From: Holophagaceae bacterium
GTDB lineage: Bacteria > Acidobacteriota > Holophagae > Holophagales > Holophagaceae
Direction: 5' to 3'
Assembly (NCBI GenBank): GCA_016722505.1
Contig: JADKJH010000003.1
Location: forward strand, 1 to 64,000
DNA: 64,000 bases
Position numbers and translations under genes: made by a program
Notes under the pieces: model-generated
Told to the model about the DNA's origin: nothing
The model's input: the letters and a program-made list of their open reading frames with translations, nothing else
The model's database searches: none
Part shown: positions 41,850 through 56,800 of the stretch, piece after piece
Numbering within the stretch: the first letter of the stretch is position 1
Layout: each line of letters opens with the position of its first letter

Positions 41850-44800
41850 ATGAGCGCTCGTGGACTTCGCGGCACCTTTGCCCTGGCTCTTGGGCTGCTC
41901 ATGTCAACGATGCCGTGCCAGGGGGCAAGGCACAGCACAAACCCGAGCGCGGCCGCACCAGTGGCCCGTGTGGCCACTCACGCCGCTGCGCTGACCGGGG
42001 CCAGTCCGCTTCGTTCAGGAGCTTTGGCTTCGGGGGAATTGCATCTGGTGGGCCTCCGTTTGGTGGCACCAAGTGCCCGAATCGACGTGCCCCAAAATGC
42101 GCCCTTCACCGTTCCCGTCGCCCTCTATTTGGGCAACCGGGTTGCCACAGCGGCTGAAATCAACCAGTTGGTGCCCTCGAACGCACAGCTGGTGGGCACT
42201 TTCTCAGGGCCTTCTGTCAACACTCAAACCCTTACAGGAACGGCGAGTACGGGTTTGAACATTCCCGGCCTACCGGTTGCCGGCGATTACACCCTCTCTG
42301 ACATCCGATTGGTGAATGGCAGCACGACGATTCTGCAGGCAGAGCCAACCACGGTCACCATCCGCTGTCTGGGGGAAGTCCTGATCGGCAGCGTGAGTTC
42401 ATCGCCCATGACCCTTGCCGAGATGCGGGAAGCTGGCATTCAGTTAGGCCAAGGGAATTACGAAGCGCGTCGCTTCACCATGGCCCTATCCATCGGCAGC
42501 CGAAGGGTTGACCTTTCGGTCCCGGTAGCCATTCCCGTCTACAACGGCTTGGCCTCGCTCATCGGCGAAGCCCAGGCGGGCCGTTTAGAGATCAAGGGCG
42601 AACCCGGAATGGATGATCCGCTCCCCGACATCAACGTCGCCTTGGCTGACATCCGCATGGAGTCTACCTTCGCCCTTAGTCGGCCTGATGTCGCTCATCT
42701 GGTGAATCACGGGTTCAAGGCTTTGGTCGTGATCCCCGGAAGCATTGGCTACCTTCATCAGTTCTACAAAGTGAATCTGCTTGTGCTCAACATTCTGCCA
42801 GATGGCTCACCCTACGTGGTGCGCAACGTCAGGGCCACGGCCATGCTGCCCACAGGGGCGGATGGCGGTGTTGGCACAGCGGATGATCCATTGCGTTTGG
42901 CCATCCGGGAGGCTGAGTCCGCTGAACCCACTAAGAGCCTTCTAGGCCCGGGCGCCAACGGGCAGCCAGGAACCGGCTCAACCACCCTGGCCCCTGGGGA
43001 GAGTGGCAGTGCCACGTGGTACATGGAGGCTATGAAGGAAGGCGCACACCTCTTCTCCTTCCGCATCAACGGCGAGTTCTCCGGGGGAACCCTGACGGGT
43101 CCGATTCCTATCCAGGGAGAGGCAAGGGCAGGGCTCCTAGTGAAGAATCCCACATTTGATCTGGCGCTTATACATCCAGACGTGGTGCGCAGAGGGGAGA
43201 CCTACACGCTGGAAGCCCGTCTCACCAACACCAGTGGAACCCTTGCGAATGGTGTGAGCCTGAACCTGGACCAGACCCGGTTGGCAAATGTGAAGCTGAT
43301 GTCGGCACCGTCCCAGACGATAGAAACCTTGGCCCCTGGGGCCTCAGCGACATTCAAGTTCCAGCTCAAGGCACTGAAGACCGGTCAGGTGATCGGGTCT
43401 TATCTCTATATGGAATCGGGAACCATCGGATTCCAACTCTCAACGGGCATCGGTGAACGTAACATCCAGCTGGATCCGGACACCCTCGTGTTGCCACAGA
43501 CCCTGGATAAGTTGCCAGAAAACGTCAGGGAGGGGATGTTGCGGGTGCTGGGCCAGGCCCACAGCATCATCACGACGAAAGCCGCCTTGCCGCCAGGTGT
43601 GCTTCCAATCCGGGGTAGTACTCTCAGTCAAATATTGAAACCATCCCTGAACGAGGCCGGTCTGTTCCTCGGGATGGGCGTGGACAAAGGCCGGATTTGG
43701 GGCGATCTCTGGAGGGCCTTCACGCGTAGCGGCGATCCGGGCCTCGATCAGCTTATGCGTCAGACCGCAGCCGGGCAGGATTTCCGCAGCGCCATGGTAG
43801 AGGCACTCAGCAGTTGGGCAGGCGTAGCGAGTCCTTTGAACATTGTGGGGCCCCTTGCATCCTGGAGTTCTGGAACGGTCCAGCCTATCTTCGCTGCCGT
43901 TGAGGGGACTGCCGGGCTGCTGAGCGTAGGGATTGTGGGAGCAGATGGCAGTCTGGCGGATCCAACTGTTCCAATGCCCACTCTGTCAGGGGCCTGGGCG
44001 GCCACGGCATCCAAGGGTAATACCGCCCTGGCGCAGATGGCCATGCCCCCTGCTGGGGCGCAACTTCGGGTGCTCAATACCGCCAGTGTGGACCAGGATG
44101 TGAACCTGCGGATTTCCTCCCCACTGTTGAATTCCGCGCTACCCGCGACGCTCAATTACTACACTTTGCGGATCCCCACAGGCGGTGTAGCTACAGTGAA
44201 TCTAGGCGTGGTGCGTGGTCCGGCTGCTACCATCACTTCCCCTTCGGGGAACACTGGACAGGCTGTTTCCAACGATACACAGGATGTATCTGCAGAGCCC
44301 TTTAAAGTACTCGCAGTGCACCGTTACGACTTGGAAATGGATCCAAACGCCACACCGTTTGGGACCCAAGTCATGCTGCTTTTCAACCGTCCGAACTCGC
44401 CAGTGGCGTTGTCCGCTGGGCCGGATGGATTTGCTGCAGGCAGCGCCATGGTGGACATCGAAGCCAATCGGCTTTGGCTGAAAGCCATGACCCCGGGCGA
44501 GAACGGCGAGCTCCCGCCATCTCCACCAGCCATCATCCAGCAGAGCCCACGGACGGTTTCTCTCTATCTGGAAAAGCCTGTGGGGCCGAACATTCCCCGA
44601 AACCTCACGTTGAAATCTGGGTGGGTTGAGCAGGGTGGGGGAAGCGGCCTGACCGGCACCTATCCGATCCAGAGTGGATGGATCCCAGGTGGTGCTGTGG
44701 TAAAGGGGAAAGTCAGGAAGACGACCGGGGAAGGCCTGCCAGGTTCTCTGAGCTACTGGTATTTCGTTTCCTTTACAGAGGGTGGCTTGGACTTGGCCAC

Positions 44801-47800
44801 GGGCATTTCCTTCGGGCAACTCGAAGAGGATTACTATGCTTTGATTTCCAACAATATCGCCCTGGAAGCAGACGGAAGTTTCCAGCTGGACTATGTGCCG
44901 GAACCCGCCAAGACCGCTCTGGGGCCTTTCACCTTGCAAGGTAAGACCGCGTCGGGGAGCGCTTTTGGTGTGGCTTCCGTGCTGGGGAATGGCCAGGTCA
45001 TTGAAATGGATCTGGTGCTGGAGGGCAAGGGAGACGTCATCGGCACCGTGAAAGATGGCAATGGCTTACCCATAGACCAGGTGCAACTGGAGGTCTACCA
45101 GGAGCAACCTTCTTATGGGCTGGCTTGGTCATCAGGAGCCACCAGAATTTCCGCCATCTCGGACGCCCAAGGAAATTTCGCCTTCCGCGGACTCAAGACT
45201 GGAGTATTCAGCCTCCGGGCCATGAAAGGCCTTCTCGGCGCCGCAGCCAGTGGTGAAATTGGGCGTGATGGGCAGGTGGTGACCCAGGACATCGTCCTCA
45301 AGGGACAGACCGGCAACCTCGAAGTCCAAGTGCTAAACGTAGACGGCTCGCCTCGCGCGAATCAGACGGTCTTACTAGGGATTGCAGCGGGTCTGCTGCG
45401 GAGTGGCGAAAAGATCACTTATGTCTTCCCCCAAGAGAGGGAGACGGATGCCCAAGGAAAAGCGCGGTTCACCGATGTCCCGGCAGGGGACGTGGCCGCA
45501 GTGTTGCCGAAGATGCGAACGACGGTGTCACCAGCCTGGTATGGATTCTTGAAGGAAGGGGAAACCCTCAAAGCAACGCTTCAGGTGCCGGATGTGTCGA
45601 AGATGGGGCAAGTGGAGGTTACCGTCTCCGACTCCAAGGGCAACCCGTTACCAGATGCGGCCATCTACTGGGAGCAAAACCCCAATCCAAACATTCCCGC
45701 AGCACACAGCGATGCGGAGGGCAAGGCCCTGATTCCCGCCCCCGCAGGGGCGATCTTCAGCGTGGTAGCAAGGCATCCAGACTGGCCTCCAAGCGGGGGC
45801 AGGAGTGCGGGTGTCACGCCCCTGGCGGGCAAGACGGTGCAGTTGCCCGTCAGCATGCCACCCCGAGCTTGGTTGAAAGGTAAAGTAACCCGACCAAGCG
45901 GCGCTCCCGTCGTCGGCGCCTATGTGGCCATTCCACCGGTCAGCAGCCGTCCGAGCCTTAATCGCCTGACCCAGACGGATGCGCAAGGGAATTACCGCTT
46001 GTCGGGAATCAGCACTGCCAGTGGTGAGCGGGTCACCTGTGTGGGGTCCGAATTGCTCACCTTCAGCAACCAGACTGCCCAGGGTCTGCCCGAGCAGGAT
46101 CTGGCCTTGAATTTCGTGCTGCCCGACGTTGGGCAGAACCGACTCAAAGGCCACGTGTATCAACCCAAGGAAAGCGGCCAGAACATTGGCACCATTGCCA
46201 ATCTGGAAGTCTATGGTGACTTACCTGATATCAGCACAGGAGACGGGAATCCCAATTTTGGTCTTCCTCTGCACAAGCTGATCGCCACCACCCGCAGCAG
46301 CACCGATGGCAGCTACGCCATGGCGGGGTTGCCCATCGGCCCCTTTGAAGTGACTGGGAAGAATGACTTCTTCCCCACTTTGGTTTCGGCTACGGGGCTC
46401 TTTGAAGGCAGCACTCAGGAAAAGATCCAGGACCTGACGCTGTTCAGCACATTCACGGGTGCCATGGAGGGCCAGGTGACTCGGCCCGATGGCCAGACCA
46501 AGGCTGGGGCCGGTATCCGGATCCGGCTGCTGGGGGGCGGAGTTGGTGAAATCCAGGTGGAGACTGATGCCACAGGGCACTACGCTTTCCCCAAAGTCAT
46601 ACCTTCAGGGCGTTACCAGCTGCGCGCCGAGGATCCCCAAAGCGGGGCCATCGCCGCAGGGAGTGTGTACCTGGAGCAGGAGACCAATCGCATCCGTAAT
46701 ATTCGCCTGCTCGGCAAAGGTAACCTGACCTTGCACCTACAAGACGCCGATGGAAAGATCCTTCCCGATGGGGATGTGGCTTTGGCCCATGAACTGGGCA
46801 ATACCCTCGATGCCAGTGATTTCCCGCCGATGACGGACAAGCTGCTCCCCAGCATGGGGGGTGAAATGATTTTCTCGGGTCTGTGGGAAGGTTTGGTGCA
46901 AGTGCATCTACGGGCCCCCAATGGGATCCTGCATGGCCGGGCTTCGGTGCGCATGCCGCAAGGAGGTGGTGATTCGGAACTGACGCTGAGGTTGCAGTCT
47001 ACTGGCGGTGTCAGTGGTCACCTTCATAGGGCGGATGGAAGCCTGGTCAATGCAGGCAGGGTAGACGCCTATACCTACGTGGACCCCACGGCCCAGTCCC
47101 ACTACCAGTGGGTTGGCGTTTCCACAACACGCCAGAATGGCGAGGATGGCCGATTTATCTTCGAGGATTACCCGTTGGGACCGTTTGGCTGGAAGCTTGG
47201 GATCCCGACAGCCGGCAAGTGGGTAAAGCCACGGTGACGGTGCACGAAAACCAAGTCACCGATCTGGAAATTACCTGCCAGGACAAGGGCCTCATCAATG
47301 TCCTCGCCACTCAAGAAGGAACGCCGGTGCAACGCGCCACGGTGAAGCTGCAATACCGTGGCGGACCGGCTCTTGGCTTCAGCGCGGAGGCGACCACCGA
47401 TGCCTTAGGGCAGACCAGTTTTCAGGTGCCTCCTGGAAATTATGATTTGGAAGCTACGGACCCTGTGTCCCATGCGGTGGGGCGCCAGAGCTTTAGCCGT
47501 GGGACCAATCAGGGACCGGTGCAGGTCAATGTCGCCATCAGTCCGGTTCGCGATCTGGCTTTGAATGTCATAGCTCCTATGGGTTGGACGGGGCCCCTTG
47601 GTGCGTGGAAGGCCAGGACGGACACCGGGCGAACTGTGAACCTGGATGGGAATGGCCACGCCCTGTTGCAGGAAATGGCAGTGGGCGCGCACCAGGTGGA
47701 TCTCAGCGATGCCAATGGCCGCTTCCGTGGTGGCCGTGTGTATCAGGTCAAGAGCGATGGCGGAGCCACACAAGCCGCCGACATGCAGGCACTGGCCCGG

Positions 47801-50800
47801 GGAGGCGCGGAGATCACGGTGCTGGATGCCCACGAGCTGCCCATGCCACGCATCTACGTAACGCTTCAAAGTTTGTCCGGGGATCCCGGTTTTGCTCCGC
47901 TGCCTACGGATATCAATGGAAAGACGAGTTTCCAGGATTTCCTGGAAGGTGATCACGGAGTGGACGCCCGCTCCGAGGATTACCTTAAGCGGGCTAACGG
48001 CAGCCTACGGATCACCCTGGAGGGGGAGACCGTCCCCCTGACCTTGCACCTGGGGCCCACGGCCCGTTTCCAGGGCATTCTGACGAATGGCGCAGGACAG
48101 CCTCTTCCCTTCCTCCGCGTGGATTATTGGAAATTGAATGGCAGTTATTACGGCGGGGGAAGCCTTGCCACGGATGGCACGGGGCATTTCGCCTCCGGAG
48201 ATCTTCCCTTTGCAACCTATGTCCTGCGCGCGAGCTTGGATGGCCAAAACCGCTCCGGTAGCCGCCAGGTTCTGCTGGACCAGATGGACATCACGATGAA
48301 TGCGGATTTCTCGCTCAATCCTGCTGGACGGTTCACAGGCCGCGTGATTGATCCGCTGCGTCCTACCATCCCGGTGGTGGATGTGCGGATTCTGACCGGG
48401 AACGACATACCCATTGGCCATACGACTGTGGATGGGGAAGGACGCTTCAGTTTCCCAAATCTCCCAGCCCAGCAGGACCTGAAGGTCCAGGTCTTTATGG
48501 ATGACGGTGGCACCCTGGCCTATTCGGGCACTGTGAACATCCCTTCCGAAGGAACTGCCGTGGATCAGATGATCACGCTGCAATCCCTTCCGGATCTGCG
48601 AGGCCGCACCCGCACCGCCGACGGGTCTGCCCACCGCTCAATGACCGTCCAGCTTTACACCACCGTTGCCCCGATCAAGCTTCTTCGCCAAGGGGCCACC
48701 AGTGGGGACCACCCCACCTTCCAATTCAACTATCTCCAGCCCGGTGTGGATTATGAGTTGAGGGGTTACGAGGACACGCACCTTGCTGCCCGCGCCTTCG
48801 TGCGCCTTGTGGATTCCCCGGAAATCCAGGAAACAGAATTGCGCGCCCTGGCCCAGCGGGACCTCGGAATAAGCCTGAAGTACTCCGATGGAACACCGCT
48901 TGCCGCCAGTGGCCACGCGGTGCTGACAAGCGACCTGAATGGCTCTGATAGGTTTGAGGCCAATTTGGCTGCGGATGGCATTGTGCATTTCACAGGCCTT
49001 GCCGTAGGACCCTATCACGTGAGCATCAGTGGTGTGCCCAATCAGCCACTGCTCACCAATGCCTTCACCCTGGTGGAGGGAAGTGGCGAACAGAGCGTTG
49101 CTGTCACGGTGCATGGTATAGGAACCCTTCGAGTGTCCGTGCAAACCAGCGCAGGGCGTAGGCTTCATGGCACGTCTCTCACGGCTCAGGCATCAGGAAG
49201 TCCCGTCTGGTCTGGCGCCCTCCAAGCGGATGGTACGTACCTGGTCGAAGGCGTCTGGTCTGGGGAATACCTGACCTTGCAAGCTACGGGTTTCGGTGTG
49301 CTGAATTTCCCGCCAACCCTTCAAGGTCCCGCCAACGGGACCACTTCAGACGTGATCTGGACCGCGCCCGACCAGGGCGTGGTGCATGGCGTTGTAAAGG
49401 ACTTCCACAATCAGCCGCTTGGTGGAGCTGTCGTGGCGCTGCAGCACCTTCCGTATGGTGTTTTATCCACGAGTACGGACGCTACAGGAGCCTATGCCCT
49501 TGTGGGTGTGCCTGTCGGTAGTTGGGCGCTGAAAGCCACCATGCCGGGCCAGGTGATCTGGGCTGAGCAATCCGCTGTCCTCGCTCTAGATCAGGATGAT
49601 AAAACCCTAGATTTCTCCCTGCCTGGCACTGGCACCGTGAACGTCCACACCTTGGACCGCAGCGGGAATCCTTTGGGGAATCAGGCGCTCTCCCTGAGCA
49701 CACTTGGCTATGGCGATGCGACGCGCAATGCCACCTCGGACGCTGGCGGCAACGCCAGCTTCTCGGGCGTCATGGCGGGAGCTGTATCTGCCAATGCCAT
49801 GCTGGAAAACCGTATCGTCAGTGTGTCGGGCACCCTTGTGGCTGACGCCAGCCTCGGTCTTGACCTGAAGGCCAAAGATGCAACTACGGTACAGGGCCGC
49901 ATCCAGCGGGCCGATCCTGCGAAATCCTGGCCTGCTGGGACCAAAGCCATTGTGAAGGGGGTGGAGGTTCCCATGGCTGCGGATGGAATCCTCCAGCCAG
50001 TGGGCGGAGTCCTGGACTTTGAATATTCAGGACAGGCAATTCCGGTGGACCTCCAGGTTCCCGGTGCCTCCAAGCTGCACATGGCGGACCTGCCTATGGT
50101 CAAGAATGGCATTACCCAAGTGGATCTAAATGCTCCGCCCCTTGGGACCATGAATGCCACGGTTACTAAAAAAGATGGCAGCCCCGCCGCGGGCGCAAAG
50201 CTGACGGCCACAGGTCTGCCAGCCGCCACCGCAGATATCAGCGGCAAGGCCACCCTCATCGCCTTCGCCGGCAGCTATACGGTGTATGCGGTCCTGGATA
50301 CCAGCGCTGGTCACGCCAATACGACGGTCACCAATGATGGTGAAATCCTGTCGCTCCCGATCAGCTTGGGAGAGGTGCTGGATGTGTCGGGGCTTTACTC
50401 CACACCGCTCGCTCCCACTGCGGACATGCTTCTTTTTCAAGATGGAAGCGAGATTAGCGGCGAGTGGAATGCCGAGTCATCAGGTTGGGGCAAGCGCTTC
50501 CAACTCAAGGGAACCTTGGATGGGACGCATGTGAAGCTTACTTTCTACACACCGGACAACCCGGCGGGTGAAGGTTGGATGGACATCATCTTCGCGCCCG
50601 ACGGCCTTTCCTACACAGGGACACATAGCTATTACGGAGCCAACTGGAACGGCACCCGCAAGCCCGGTGTATTCATCAAAGTCTCACCCCGGCGCGCCAC
50701 ACTCGCCGTGAACGCCATCTTGCCTCTGAAAGCCTTGGTGGCGGGTTCCCCGGACAAGGGTGTGATCTGGACCACTAGCGCAGGTGTGGTGTCTGCGGAA

Positions 50801-53800
50801 GGTAGCTACACGGCCCCCGCCACGCCCGTTTTTGCGGAAGTCACGGCCACTAGCGTAGCGGATCCCGCCCAGAAAGCCCTCGCCAGGGTTGCCGTAACGG
50901 GGGATGGCAAGCTCGATGTATCGGGCGCCTTCGGCCCCAGCGGCAGCGATTTCCTGATCCACCAAGAAGGTGATTCAGTGAGCATCAAGGGGGTCGGGCT
51001 TCGGCAGTTCATTGGCACTCTGACAGGTCTGACCCTGTCGGGCTCTTGGACCGAGTCGAACAACGCTCCCGGAGGTCGTTTCGAGTTCGTATTTGAGGAA
51101 GATGGCGGAGCCTTCATGGGCACCTATGGCATTGGGACGAGTTCTGTTGGGATTGCAGCTGCGGCCCAGCGGCAGCTTGGTGTCGTGGGCATCTTCACGT
51201 GGCCACGCAGTTCTCGAATCCGCATTGGTGCCGCTGGGACGCTGCATGCTTACGTGGTGGGAACCGCCAACACCGCTATGGAATGGTCCATGGTCGCGGG
51301 TCCGGGGAGCATCACGGCAGCCGGAGTATTCACAACGCCCAACACAGGTGGCACGGCCACCGTGCGCGTCGTAAGCGTGGCGGATCCCGCCAAGGCTGAT
51401 ACCGCGCAGATTGAATTCGTCCAACCCATCGTCATCACACCCGGGAATGCCACCGTCGCGGTGGGCATGACCCAAAACTTCACGGCGCAGATGACCGGGT
51501 TCACCAACAATTCCATTTCATGGAGCGCCAACGGGGGCTCCATCGATTCAGCTGGACTATACACTGCGCCCTTGGCACCGGGCCTCTACACCGTCACCGC
51601 CACCAGCGTGGAAGAACCTGCATTGAAGGAGACCGCCACGGTCACCGTGCGTCCCTTTGTCGTGGTGACACCAGGCAGCGTAAATCTCTACATCGGGACC
51701 TCCAAGACATTCTCGGCCAGCCTGACCGGGCTGAGCGGCGGCGTCACCTGGTCCTGCAGCGCGGGCAGCATTGATGCATATGGAACCTACACGGCCCCTA
51801 CCACGGCTGGCGTCTATACCGTCACGGCCACCAGTGCAGCCGATCCCACCAAGAGCGGCACGGCCACGGTAGACGTGACCTCCAGGGGGCTCGGAAACCT
51901 GAGGGTCTCCGTGCAGACAGACGCTGGGCGAAGGCTCCAGGGCACGTCTATCACGGCTCATGCCAATGGCAGCCCTACGTGGTCCGGTGTCCTTCAAGGG
52001 GATGGCACGTACCTGATCGAAGGCGTCTGGTCGGGTGAAAACATTGTTCTCCAAGCCACGGGATTTGGCGCGCTGGGTTACCCGCCATCTGTTCAGGGAC
52101 CCGCCAACGGGACCACGGTCGATGTGATCTGGACGGCGCCCAACCAGGGTATCGTCCACGGCATCGTGAAGGATTACCGCAACCAGCCCTTGAGTGGTGC
52201 GGTGGTCGCTTTGTTGGGGCCGCCCCTTTCCACCACCACCGATGCCTCCGGAGCCTATGCCCTGGTGGGGGTGCCCGTAGGCTACTGGGCCGTGAAAGTC
52301 ACGGTTCCAAGCCAGGTGATTTGGTCCACGCAAACCGTCACTCTCGCCCAGGATCAGGACGACAAGACCCTTGATTTCACCCTGCCCGGCACGGGCACGG
52401 TGGTCATCCATGCCTTGGATAGGGCCGGGACCACGCCGCTTGTGGCCCAATCCATCACGTTGAGCACCCAAGGAAATGGCGATGGCACCCGGACCCTGGC
52501 GACCGATGCCCAAGGCCTGGCCCGCTTTGAAGGTGTCATGGCCGGGACGGTCTCCGCTTATGCGGTGCTGGAAGGGCGTAGTGTCAGCGTCTCTGGCAAC
52601 CTCACCGCCGAAGCGGTGCTGGATCTGGATCTAAAGGCTTTGGATGCCACCCTTGTCAAAGGTCGCATCGCGCGGGCGGTCACGGCCAATACCTGGCCTA
52701 CGGGCACCAAGGCCCGCATCCAGGGCGTGGACGTGCCCATGGCCAGCGATGGGACCCTGCAACCTGTGGGGGGCAGGCTGGACTTCCTGTACTCCACCAC
52801 ACCGATTTCTGTAGACGTTCTGGTACCCGGTGCCGTCACCAAGCATTTGGGTGATCTGCCCATGGTGAAGAACGGCGACACGGTGGTGGATCTCAGCGCG
52901 CCAGCTCTTGGAATCCTGGATCTCACCATCACAAAGCAGGATGGTTCGGCTGCTGCAGGCGCCTCCATCGGGGGCCCCGGGCTCATAGCTGCCATTGCAG
53001 ACGCGACCGGCAAGGCTCAACTCCTGGCCTGGGTCGGAACGGTCACGGTGTCCGGTGTGCTCGGATCCCAATTCAACCATCTGGACGCCACCATCACCGC
53101 CGATGCCGCCGTGGTGCCCATGGCTATGCAATTGACCGAGGGCCTGGATGTGTCGGGTGTCTTCAGGGTTTATGACTCTTCATACGGCTGGGGCGACTGG
53201 GTGCTATTCCAGGACGGCAACCGCATCACAGGTACATTCAATGGGGCCTCATACTCCCGGGTCATCGAAGCCACGCTCGATGGCAACGTTGTGGACGGTA
53301 CCTGGGCCGATACGGCCTCACCCACCATCAACCATGGCCGCCTACGCATTTCTTTCGCAGCGGATCTTGCGAGCTTTACAGGTACTTATGGGAATGGTGC
53401 TTCCTACACTGGATATTCACTTACCGGCACGCGTCAGGCAGGCCAGATCCGCGTGATGGTGGTACCAACGGCGGCCACGCTGGCTGTGAATGGCGCTAAG
53501 GCCTTCAAGGCGTTGGTAGCGGGTACGTCTATCAAGACGGTCACTTGGACCGCCACGGGTGGCACGGTGGACTCTTCTGGTCTGTTCGCAGCCCAGGCTA
53601 ATCCAGGCTTCGCGAATGTAATAGCCAGTTCCACTGAAGCACAATACCAGACAGGTGAGGCCCGCGTGCGGATCACACCCGATGGGCAGATGGATCTATC
53701 CGGCGTTTTCGGGTATTGGTCCCATGGGACCTGGGGTAACTGGATCGACGATTGGATCCTGCACCAGAGCGGCAATACCGTTACAGGACACTGGAATAGC

Positions 53801-56800
53801 CGCAATGCCCACATCAGCGGAACACTAAATGGCCGCGTGGTTACCGGCACCTGGAAGGATCTTTCTGGTACGAATGATGGCCGGATAGAACTGACCTTGG
53901 ACGAGGATGGGGGCCTTCTCACGGGCGTATGGGGTTATGGCGCAAACAGCCTGGGCAACAGTGTCTATGGCACCCGCACACCGGGCCGCATCGGACTCTT
54001 CGCACGGCCCGCCTATCAGAAAGTCCGCACTGGCTCCGCTACAACGCTGTCAGCCTATGTGGTGGGTACGCAGAACACCGCGGTCAATTGGACTTCCTTC
54101 CCTGGAACCATCACGCCAGAGGGTGTCTACACAGCGCCATCCAACCCCGCGCTTTGCAACCTCTCCGTCCAATCCCAGGCGGACCCGTCCAAAACCTATC
54201 TATTCACTCTTGAGGCGGTGCCTCCTGTGGTGGTTTCACCTGCCACCGCCACGCTGCCCGTGGGCGGAGCCCAGGCCTTCACGGCAACCCTCACCGGGAT
54301 CACGGATCCCGCCGTTACCTGGACATCCAGCGGAGGCACCATCACCGCTGAGGGCTTGCTTACCGCGCCCACCGCGCCCGGGACGGTCACCGTCACGGCC
54401 ACCAGCGTGGGGGAGCCCTCTTTGAACGGCACCGCCACGGTCTCCGTGCGGCCTTTCGTGGAAGTGAGCCCCACCACCGCGGTGCTCTCCATCAACGGCA
54501 CGCAGCAGTTCACCTACCAAGTCACGGGCCTCGGTAATTACGTCACCTGGACCTGCACCGCGGGCAGCATTAGTGCCTACGGGCTGTACACCGCGCCCGC
54601 AATCGCTGGAATCTACACGGTCACCGCCACCAGCTACTACGATCATTCCAAGAGCGCCAGCGCCACTGTGGACGTACGCAGCATGAACGTGCGCATCACG
54701 CCCGCAAGCGCATCGCTCTACACGAACGAGACCGCTACTTTCACGGCCATCGTGGATGGTCTCTCCAGCCAGGCCGTCACTTGGAGCGTTGAAGGCGGCG
54801 GATCCATTGACGCCAATGGCATCTTTACGGCCCCGGCCACCGCTGGGACTTCCGTGGTGAAGGCCACGTCCGACCAAGACCACTCGGTGTTTTCGACCGC
54901 TCAGGTGGAGGTGCTCGGCATCAACATTCTCACGGTGGAATTGCATACCTCCGATGACCGGCCCGTGGTGAATCGCCCGTTCCGGATCACCTGGGATGGA
55001 ACCTCCACCCTGTCAGGCCAGACCGATGCGACGGGCAAGTTCACGCTCCAGCGCCTGCCCCTCGGGAAGGTTCTCACCCTCAAGGATCTGGGGCCCACCT
55101 TGCCTTCTGGGCAGCAGGCGGATCCCTTCTGGTACCCGCTCCTGCAGGACCGCAGCCTGACCTTCACCCAAAGCGGAGAAAGCCAAGGCCTGAGCCTGGT
55201 GCTACCTGTCGGGAAGCTCAATCTCCAGTTCCGCCGAGGCACCGATGGCATCCCGAATGTGAGGATCAATGCCCTCACCTTGTCGGGAAAAAACTACCCC
55301 TGGATGAATTATGAGAATGCAGGCGCCGATGCCAACGGCAATTGGACCCTGCTGGACGTGCCTCTCAACCTGAACCTGGCCCTGATCGCCCAGCGCGCCT
55401 ACATCACCAGGAGCCAAACACTCTTACTCGATCAGCCGGAGAAAACGATCATCGTGGAATGGCCTGCCCTGGCCGGAAAACAGACGGTGAGGGTGCTGCG
55501 CGCGAACGGCGCACCAGTCGCAAACCCAGAAGCCATGGACTTCCAGGCTTATCCCGGGAACGAAGATGGCTCATCAATTCCTGATGAAGGCACCGGGGAC
55601 GTGCGTTCCTGGATCCGTATGATCCCTGGTTTCGAACAAACCGCCACTGTCCGGTTGGATATTCAAACGCCCTTCAATCAGGATTGCGGCGAGATCAGTG
55701 GGCCACTGGCTGTGTTCTTGCGAATACAGGCGAAATTCACTCCAGGCACGGTGCCAGAAACCCACGATCTCAGACTCCCCGTGCTCGCAGGCCTGCGCTT
55801 GCGCTTTCAGGACAAGGACGGAAACCCGCTGCCTGCTTCGTTGCCCGGCGACCACATTGTCCTCTTGCTTGGAGAAGGCTGCCCCGCGACTTACACCGTG
55901 CCAGACCTCGACAATTGCCTGATGCCCGAAATGTTCCTGGAAGGTCCTCAGATTATCCATCTTCGCAGCGAACTCTGGGGCGATCTACCGGACATCGCCT
56001 TCACGGTGGCGCCTGCGGATGATGGCAAGACGCTCGAACAGGTCGTGAAGCTCCCTTGGGTCAAGACCAATTTTGAACTGAAGGTGCTGGCGGGCGACCA
56101 CGAGACTCCTGTCCCCGGCGCCTCCATCACCGTCACTCAAGCTGCGCATAGCCTCGAATTGGCCCGGGTCCCCGATGGCATCAAGGACACGGACACGGTC
56201 AAAGCTAGCTTCTTAGGCCCCGAGGCCACCGACCTCAAGCTTGAGGCCTCCTTCACACCCCGTCGGCAGACTGTGGCGGTGACCGATCACCTGGCCAATC
56301 AATCCACCGGCGGCACGCTCACTGCCACGCTCACACTACCTACCACGGTGGTCCGAACTCACTTGATGGAAACTGACGGTACGGAGTTGGAAGGGCAGGG
56401 CTTGGATGCCAAGGCCCCCAGCGACAAGGGAGATGCGGATCCAGAACCCACAGGTTCCGTCCAAGGCAAAATCTATGGTCTTGCGCTGGGCGAAGCAGCG
56501 GGCACCGTTCTGGACCTGCGCATGTACGACCCGGCTTCAGGCCTTGGGATCCTTAATAGCGCCACAGTTCCGGCCTTGGGTACCCATCTGGACGTACCCG
56601 CCAAACTGGCGCCTCACGCTTGGCTGACCTCCGCGATCTTGACCTCGGCGCCCGCCGCGCCCTACCTTCTCGTGGCTTTGGGGCGCGAGACGCCCGAACT
56701 GGTCAAACCCGAAGCAGCATCCTGGCTGCAAGGGCCTGCTGGCATTGGCTCCCTCAAGGTTCCGGTGTTCATGTCTGCGAATAGCATTGGTACTGATTTG

